From positions 40,297,341 to 40,361,340 of the forward strand of contig CM051038.1 in the NCBI GenBank assembly GCA_027627225.1: a stretch of 64,000 nt of DNA, written 5' to 3'. A program made the translations under genes and the position numbers. The notes below the pieces were generated by a model. That model ran no database searches and had not been told where the DNA came from. It worked only from the letters and a program-made list of their open reading frames with translations. Below, in pieces: positions 55,661 to 64,000 of this stretch. Source of the stretch: Congeria kusceri. Its lineage: Eukaryota; Mollusca; Bivalvia; Myida; Dreissenidae. How positions within the stretch are numbered: position 1 is the first letter of the stretch; the number at the start of each line of letters is the position of its first letter.

Positions 55661-57189
55661 ATTTTTATAACAACACACTGATAGCAAATCCTAAGCAACC
55701 ACAAAAGTAAACAAACATTATATTACTATGGCAGCACAATGTTATATAAGGTCAAAATTACAGTGACATGCTAGGCCTTCCATATGTAACATAAGAGTAC
55801 CACACAAAAAGGACAAAAATTTAACACCATCAAAATTACAAGATTGGAACAAAATGTGAAGTGAGGTCAAAATTAAAGTGACATACTAAATCTTCCATCT
55901 GTAAAACAGAGTACAACATAAAAAGGTCCAAATTGTAATGACATTAAAATTAGTGTGGAACAAACAAACGACTGCAGGCAAATGACAAAATTTAAATGGC
56001 ATTCAACAATTACAGAACAGATGAATGATTGTTCATAATCAAACACAGAAAATGTTAGTATGCCATAGATACAGAAATAAAACATCACTTGTCAATGTTC
56101 TTTTTATGTAACAAGTTAAAGAATCACGTTTTTCAAGTACAGAAACCTGTCATGCTGTTTTGAAAGGTTACAGAATTCATTTTATGCTTGCATTTCTATT
56201 TTTATTTGAATACTTAATAATTCACTAAACAGAATTACTGATACAATTTTCAGGTTAAGGACCGCTGTCAATTCTCAAAAGTTGTTCTCCAACAAAACAA
56301 GGATATCAGTAATACTGATGGATGCTCCCCAATGTGCTTTGTTAAGCAATGGGAATGCAATTAGATCGAAGGGCTGAGATATAAAATTAACAAAAAAATC
56401 ACTCTAACTGCAGGACTAAATCTGAGGCTAAAAAAATCGCATGGACAATAATTGTCCACTATATACTAATTTTAGCAATCTTTTATATCCCATAATTCCA
56501 AGCAAAATCATTGAAGCGGAACATCCTCATTATCTGCGCACCTACTCTTGGTTATGAAGCTTCCCCATGAAATTTCCTTATATTCCAGCCAGTAGGTGCT
56601 AAGAAATCGCCTGGACAATAATTGTCCAATTTACGCACATTTTATCAATCTTTGAAGTCGCATAACTCCAAGCAAAATCTTTAAAAAAAAATTAAGTCAA
56701 TGAATTCAAGAGATCGTGACTGCTTATATCATTTTGGTCTAAGTGGCGTACAGTATCAGTGTAAACTTTATTTTGTACTTTTATTTGTAATGCAAATTAT
56801 GAACATAGTAAGTTCAAAAACGCCATCCGATAAATATAACAGTCCATGAATTACAATTTCAAATCCTTCACCTGAAAAATGCTGTTTCTGAAATGTGTAA
56901 AATCTGCAAGACACAATTATTTAGATTTAAAACATTTATTACACATCATTTGATGATAACTTACGGCTTATTCTGATATAGCACATTGATTGCTGTAAAA
57001 ACTGCACATTAATTGAGGAAACAATAAAGATGTCATATGATGGTGATTTAGTAAAAAGAAACATGTTCAGCTGATTTAAGTAGCTGAAAATTAATTTATG
57101 GCACCAAAATGCAAACAAGTGAATAGTGTTTGTAATCAAGCTGTTGAGAAGACCTTTTTAGGGGGATTAAGTACCTGTTTGAAATTCAA
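55661..57189. other. No gene recognised
   Basis: A diverged ~180-bp duplication (AAATCGC.TGGACAATAATTGT at about 56437 and 56603) lies within. Otherwise featureless. Confidence 0.45.
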
Positions 57190-58470
57190 ACTTGAATTGT
57201 CACATGAGTGACGGATATACCCCCACAATATGGCCTTGTCACAAAACTATCACTGGCATCCATTCGAAACAAATGGACAGAGAGAGAATGCTTTAATTTG
57301 TGAATGGTCAACAATGTATTTGGAAAAATTTAATTTCAGTAGGAGCCATAACTTTGTCAACATTTGTTTTGTAACCAACGTTAAACTTGATCTGTATTTT
57401 ATGACGTTACACCTATGTACCAAAAATAATTTAAATATGTGAAGCCTTTCATGAGTTTTTGTCCATGTTTTTCGGGAATTTAAGTCTAAAAGGGGCCATA
57501 ACTGTGTCAAAATTGAGTGGTTTGTACCCAAAAGTTGAACTTAACCTGTATTTTATGATGCTACACATGTGTACAAATAATTATTTACATTTGTCAAGCC
57601 ATTGTTGTGTTATCGTCAGGAAACCATGTCTTCAGGGAATGTAAGTCAAATAAAGGGCCATAACTCTGTCAAAATTTAGTGGTTTGTAACCAAAGTCGAA
57701 CTTGACCCATATTTCAAAATGCTACACATGTATACCAATAATTATTTGAATATGTCAAGCCATTATTGAGTGATCGTCCAGAAAAATAATGTTTGTAGGG
57801 AATTTTAAGCAGAAAAGGGGCCATAACTCTGTGAAAATTTAGTGTTTTATAACCAAAATCAAACTTGTCCTGTATTCTATGATGTTACACATATGTGAAG
57901 CCTTTCATGAGTTATTGTCCATGTTTTTTCGGGAATTTAAATACGAAAGGGGCCATAACTGTGTCAAAACTTAGTGGTTTGTAACCTTAATTGAACTTGA
58001 CCTGTATTTTATGATGCTACACATGTGTACCAATAATTATTTACGTTTGTCAAGCCATTGTTGAGTTATCATCAGGAAACCATGTTTTTGGGGGATTTAA
58101 GTCAAATAAAGGGCCATAACTCTGTCAAAATTTAGTGGTTTGTAACCAAAGTCGAACTTGACCCATACTTTAAGATGCTACACATGTATGCCAAGAATTA
58201 TTTGAATATGTCATGCCATTATTGAGTTATCGTCCGGAAATCATGTTTTTAGGGAATTTTAAGTCGAAAAGGGGTCATGACTCTGTCAAAATTTAGTGGT
58301 TTGTAACCAAAATCGAACTTGACCTTTATTCTATAATGTTACACATGTGTACCAAAAATTATTTGAAGCCTTTCTTGAGTTCTCATCCGGAAACCAAAAA
58401 CCAACAGAAAGACGGACCGACAAGCTCACTCCTATGTTACCCCATCTAAACTTCATTTGTGGGGGTATAA
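57190..58470 (+). mobile_element. Pearl-like element D with ~162-bp internal repeats
   Basis: Starts about GAGTGACGGATATACCCCCA and ends CATTTGTGGGGGTATAA, an inverted ATACCCCCACA pair. Core units with AAGGGGCCATAACTCTGTCA and AAAATTTAGTGGTTTGTAAC start about 57492, 57655, 57818, 57950, 58111 and 58272 (161-163 bp except one 132-bp deletion). No coding capacity. Confidence 0.75.
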
Positions 58471-61079
58471 TTAAATTTGGGAAGTATGCTATCTTTAAAT
58501 ATTTTTACCCTCCTGTAAAACTATGACATGTGTATTCAGATGCCAGAGCAGCTTCAAATCAGAATGCAAGTTATTAGTCCTCACATAATGCAAACCAAGC
58601 CGGGCATTCCATGATCATTTTTCCATAACATAGCTCAGTTTTCCATGATACAATCTGAACATAGTACAATTACATTTTTGTCTTGGCCGATTCACGCCCT
58701 GTAGAATGGGCTTGAATTGTTGTAGTGCTGCAATACATGTCTGTCCATCATGATGCTCTTGATTTTGATTTTTTTGTTTGATTATAGTTCAATGGATTTG
58801 ATCATTTTTAAGCACTAACAGGCATATTCAAGGATACTGTTCAACTTGACATTTATTTAAAATTCCATGATGAAATCCAAATTATAAAGATTCCGTGATT
58901 TTTCCAGACAGAGCCAATTTTCCAGATCCGTACAAACCCTGACAAGATGCGGAAGGACTCTAAACCTTAAACAACAACAACAACAACAAATCAGAGGGGG
59001 GGGGGCCCAGTGGATTTAAGAACTGGAAAGCAGCAAAAATATTTTGAATATCTGAACTGATTACTTCGGTAAAGATATTAGGTAAAGAACTTCTGGTCCT
59101 ACAAAGGTTAAGCTTTTTACACCCCCTAGCATTATATCAGAATTATTTAAATTCTTTATAAAACCATTTCATGCCCAAATACTTTAAGCTTGTTGCTAAA
59201 CATTGAGTGCACAACGGTGAAAACTAATATGAAACAAATAAAGCAGTTAACATAGAATTACCATCAGCCATTAAAATATAAATCTCATATCTATTTCTAA
59301 AGAGGTTGCCAGTAAAATGACGTCAATGCACCATTCTACTGCTCATACATCAATGTTTCAATTTTTGTTGTAATACTTTTCAGCATATCCTAAGATGTTT
59401 TTGTCAATATCAAAAAACGATAACCGACCTACCTGTGCTGCTACTCTTCCTGTATCTTTCCAATGTATTCCACTTGCATGAGATCAACATGTGTTTACAT
59501 TCACCAATGGCCCATTTATAAAGAACACAATCTCCTCTGCATTAAAATGCCCTCATCTATAATTCGTTCAAAGTATATCAATTCAGAAAAGCTTATGTTA
59601 ATACGCCTTCAACTTCTACAACTTAAATCCATATCATTTTAAACTGCAGAATTCACAAGTTTTTGTCAACTAGATCACTGGAGAAGACAAATATTCATAT
59701 GACCGAACACACAGGACAGAAAATAACCGCAAAAAGATCAGTTGACGAATTTCACAGTCTAACGATTTAAATTAAACCACATCAACCCTACGCCCGTCTC
59801 CCAACCACACTATGCACCAAGACAGAATATAGATAAAACTGCCAATGATTTGTGCGCCACTCCACAATTAATTCCGCAATAAAAATGATGTATGCTCAAA
59901 AATTAAATTTCAAAACTAAACATCAATTCTGCATGACACCAAACCCTCCAAATACACTGCCAATTTGCTAAAAAACCAGGAATAAAACACTTTGATAAAT
60001 GTTACAAAGAATTCATTGTGCACTGAAACCGGCTAAAGCACGGTTCAGGTAACAGACTGTAGATCAACTCCTAACAATTTAAACAAACACAGGGTGCTCT
60101 ACTTAAATTTCTATCCTAAATTATTATCACCATCAATAGTGGTAGTTTGGATAGAACTGAGCAGCCTATTAAAGGAACACTGCATATTTCCCCAGTCTGA
60201 AATTAAAGGGTCATATTGATTGTACACCTATTACGAAATATTGATTTATTTATTCGATAAATTATGGATTATAACTTTTTTTTCATAAATCCTCATTAAA
60301 ACATTAATGCACAGTAAAATTTGTTAACCTAAATTACACAACTAGGATATTTTTTTGGTAAATAATACTACAAAAAATAGTGAGAGCAAACACTTTTGAA
60401 AAAGAGAGGGGTCAATATGACGTTTGTATGGATTTTAGGAAAACAATACTTGCAAGTCAAATATTGTAGAATATTTCCAATGGTTAAATGTTGACATTGT
60501 TATTGTAACAAATCATACTACATGCATTAACAAATTTCAGTAAAAACTAAAATATGTGTATTCAAAAACCTAACAAGACGATGACATTCTTAATGCTTTT
60601 CATGTTTCAAAAATCACTGTAACTATCGACTTTGCATAGGAAGAAAGTTAAAGATTCAATACAATATAAACATGTATATTTTTTATAATCCAAATAATAC
60701 ACATAATTACAGAACACAGTTTTGTTCAGCGTTTCACAGACATCAAACAAATGAATAATCCTACACCAAACACACGGTGTACTTTCAAAAATGACAATCC
60801 AAAAGAATATTCCGCTATACATCTTCAAATTTGCTGCAGACATAGACAATTTATCGCACACACCTTCGCAGAGCTTCATTAGCTATCCCAAATGCAAGGA
60901 AAAAAAGATTCGATTCCATATGATCATGTGAAAGAAACTGGCATTCATTTTCTCTCCAAATCACTTGAACATCTTCCAACATTACAGATACAGGCATGCA
61001 ATAAAAAACAACACTATCAACACAGGGAAAATACTAGAGATTCAAAATATGCAGTTTCTCATCAATTTTAAAAGCAAAT
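58471..61079. other. No gene recognised
   Basis: Has a (CAA)n run with poly-G at about 58972-59008 and a diffuse 'TTCCATGAT' repeat-like stretch at 58600-58930. No exon is recognised. Confidence 0.45.
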
Positions 61080-61324
61080 GAGACGTGCCGTGGGAAAACA
61101 GGGCTTAATGCACGTGGGTAAAGTGTCGCCCCGGATCAGCTTGTGCCGTCCGCAAAGGCTAATGGCTTTTCCGCTTTTATGGTATTTTCTGTTACAAGAA
61201 AGTATCTTCTTAACATAAATCCACTGTAGGCAGAAAGTGTCGTCCTGGTACGGACTGCACAGGCTCATCCGGGACGACACTTTACGCACTGCATTAAGCT
61301 CAGGTTTCCCACGATATATGTCTC
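61080..61324. mobile_element. Palindromic MITE, diverged full copy
   Basis: GAGACGTGCCGTGGGAAAAC...GGTTTCCCACGATATATGTCTC, with small deletions in both arms. Confidence 0.9.
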
Positions 61325-61566
61325 AAAGGTAACAGATTTACTCAGCAGAAACAACTTAATTTCAGTGTTTTATATGTTACTAACCTTACAAATAATACAT
61401 ATTTGTATTAATATACCTATTATTTTCCTTACAAATTATTTTTCATTTTTATGTATTTAAATCATATTTTAGTAAGAGAAGGCAAGACAAAGGCATCCCT
61501 GAATAGAAAGTTACTATAAGTTGAATGAAGTTTGTGAAAGAAACAAAATGCATGAGGTAACACCAA

Positions 61567-61660
61567 CCTATATAAATTCTTAAGCCCAGTAGGACACTTT
61601 CTCGCGATAACCTATATAAATTCTTAAGCCAAGTAGGACACTTTCTCGCGATAACCTAAA
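61567..61660. repeat. 47-bp duplication
   Basis: AACCTATATAAATTCTTAAG plus CC(C/A)AGTAGGACACTTTCTCGCGAT twice in tandem. The nearby TATATCACTGACTGTTTTCT (61668 and 61780) is also duplicated. Confidence 0.9.
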
Positions 61661-61669
61661 GCACAATAT

Positions 61670-62361
61670 ATCACTGACTGTTTTCTTACGACCTTTTTTT
61701 TACGCTAGTAAACAAGAAATCCACAATATGAATATCTTAACGTGTTTACATAATTTCTTTACCGAAAAACAAAACCACAATATATCACTGACTGTTTTCT
61801 TCCAACTTTTTTATGCTACTAAACAAGAAATCCACTATATGTGTACAAAAGTACATAATAACTATCTGCATGACATTACAAAAAATGCCCCATGGCCAAA
61901 CAGTGATAAATTACCTCACAGTGACGGGGAAGAAAAAAACATCAGGTTTACCACCTTGACAATTGAACAAAGTCATTAAACGCACTTAAAAAATTACTTC
62001 CTGTCCATTCCTGTCACCTGTGTACCAGACTGACCAATCAAAGGCCGGAGATTGGCAGGGCAAGGGGCAAAACATGATGACACTAATGCATGGGTGGGGA
62101 GGGTCATAATGATTGAATAAAACATGCAAATTCTGAAAGAAATTTTCAACTCGCCTTTCAGCACTTTGAATGAGACAGGAAACTGCTAACAACTGTCCAC
62201 TGACACAGCCTAGGGAAAACTGAATGATGACCCCTTCCTTACAGAGCTATTCAGATTCTTAACAAACATGCAAGTCCTTGTATAGACCACATGGGAGTGT
62301 GAATTTTGAAAGGTTTAGGCAAGAACCTTACTCCTGCAATGTGCCCATAAGAAACGAATAT
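61670..62361. other. No gene recognised
   Basis: No supported feature beyond the short duplication noted at 61668/61780. Confidence 0.45.
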
Positions 62362-62453
62362 GGGGCATGTCGTGGGAAAACCAGGTTTGATGCACATGCG
62401 TAAAGTTTCATCCCGGATCAACCTGTGCTGACACTTTTCCCACGACATGCCTC
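62362..62453. mobile_element. Palindromic MITE, internally deleted
   Basis: Both outer ends are present (GGGGCATGTCGTGGGAAAAC and TTTTCCCACGACATGCCTC) but most of the interior is gone; 92 bp remain. Confidence 0.9.
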
Positions 62454-63520
62454 ATATGTTTATAACAAATCCAGTCACTAGCACTTGTGGTATATAAGGT
62501 TTGATTTTCAAAAGAAAAATCAGTGAATAGGAGTTCAAATCCCCCCCCCCCTGCCCATTTCTTGCTCTGACACAGATTTCATGGGGAACATCAGTAGATA
62601 TTTTTCTAGTTATTTACCTTTTTTTCAAAACAAACACCATTAAATCTCCATGAGTCTGCTGATTGTGCAAAACATACCATTGTAGTAATTACAATTTAAT
62701 AACACTGTTTTCATTATTTATAATGCCATCACAGTCTTAAAGCTGCAGTTCATACAATATAATTCAATACATGTTAAATTGGCATTAGTTCTAATGAACA
62801 TTAATGACGTTTACTCAACTGAAAACTGTTTCTCATTTACGAAGGGCATTTTATAATGTCTATGTTCAAAAGCGCTTGGTACGAACGGAATATACACTAA
62901 TGTAAATGCTGATTTACTCCAGAGGCATCGCCAGCTATCGCATACATAAAAAGGTACCAAAATGTTTTTATTTTACCGATTTTAATGCGTTTTTTTGGTA
63001 TTTTAATCGGTGAGATGTCCATTAGAATTGATTTCTGCAACATTTTATTTCTATCAACATATTTCTGGAAAGCTGCTTTAAATAGCAAGTAGAATATTGG
63101 GATGATATTGACATTGTTATGACAAACCTTCAAAGTATAATTCCAACTTCTGAGGCACCAAAATATGCAAACTTGTTTGCCAAAATCCTTATAAATTAAT
63201 GATTCAATTAACAGTTTACACTGAAACATGTAACTTCAAACAAATCAGTTTTTGTCAAAATTTTATAAACATTTCAACAGCCTGTATCCTTGAACTGTTT
63301 TAAATCATGAACTACTTGCAGAACAGCTATCTGCACAAGAAATTGTGTCAAGTATGATGCATGCACATGGGCATTATCAATGAAGATCTTGTATTGTGCA
63401 ATATTATGACACACCCCCTTGGCAATATGATCACAAGAGTCTTATAACAACACTGTCATGCAATTTGTTTCTTATTAATAATGCTGAAGGCAATAGTAAT
63501 AAACTATTTACACAATTAAA
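62454..63520. other. No gene recognised
   Basis: AT-rich; poly-C at about 62540-62550. Confidence 0.45.
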
Positions 63521-63741
63521 CATTAATGCATGTGCGTAAAGTCGTCCCAGACTGCACAGGCTAATCCGGGACGGCACTTTCTGCTTTTATGGTATTTTCT
63601 GTTTCAAGGAAGTCTCTTCTAACCATAAAGCCACTTTAGGCGGAAAGTGTCATCCGGATTAGCCTGTGCAGACTGCACAGGCTAATCTGGGATGACACTT
63701 TACGCACATGCATTAAGTCCGGTTTTCCCACGATGCGCCTC
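63521..63741. mobile_element. Palindromic MITE, left end truncated
   Basis: CATTAATGCATGTGCGTAAA...GGTTTTCCCACGATGCGCCTC. The outermost ~20 bp of the left arm is missing. Confidence 0.92.
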
Positions 63742-64000
63742 AAATAGTGTTTAAAGTAAAACTGTGGAAAACATTTACGATTATTTGATGACAAGGATTC
63801 AACGAAAAAACAAATATCTTGAAAAACCTAACTATTATACCGTCAAACAAATTCATTCAAACGTATTATTTTTTATTTTTGTTATAGAGATTTTTCTTCA
63901 TAGATGCATTTATAAAAGATTATAAATATACTTTAAATACATGACAGATACTGATACAAGGTCATACAATATATAGAGCTGCTAAGCACACAAATGGAAA

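Overview
This window is eukaryotic genomic DNA: AT-rich, intron-rich and packed with dispersed and tandem repeats. It looks like a bivalve mollusc. The evidence is a long palindromic MITE present in about ten copies (core like CCGGGCTTAATGCATGTGCG), 'pearl'-like elements with satellite-type cores of about 165 bp, and elements with AGGGCC...CTCACCTGAG starts, all of which I associate from memory with bivalve genomes, possibly a dreissenid. The species is an inference; the eukaryotic intron/exon structure is seen directly.

Only one protein-coding gene can be supported. It lies on the minus strand between about 35.85 kb and 5.77 kb and encodes a HECW1/HECW2-type (NEDL family) HECT E3 ubiquitin ligase. 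I reconstructed 20 exons from splice sites and homology remembered from the family. All join in phase (5712 nt, 1903 residues plus a stop codon) and give, in order, a C2 domain, a very long Ser/Pro-rich linker (one 2.2 kb exon), WW1, a helical region, WW2, the conserved block before HECT, and a complete HECT domain with its catalytic Cys at 5865-5867. The N-terminal exons before the C2 domain were not found and probably lie in or beyond the 36-64 kb stretch.

The rest is repeats. 0.5-5.7 kb: a tRNA-derived SINE with target-site duplication, a decayed hAT-like element, and a 69-bp array that begins at the HECW stop codon. 5.7-36 kb: HECW exons with introns filled by minisatellites (52, 94, 34, about 33, 31, about 70, 50, 28, 45 and 43 bp units), two pearl/Helitron-like elements plus a third nested inside a fourth, and several TIR elements. 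36-64 kb: no recognisable exon, but many palindromic MITEs, SINEs, a 1.5 kb element with 65-bp inverted ends, a 1.3 kb 21-bp array open in three frames, a 17-bp array, and further pearl-like elements.

The most interesting pattern is that several HECW minisatellites are copies of the adjacent exon-intron junction. The 94-bp array carries about 35 copies of the last ~34 coding bases and 5' splice site of one exon, the 45-bp array carries copies of a 3' splice site, and three others begin at or match a splice site. The introns therefore hold many decoy or decayed splice sites taken from the gene's own exons.
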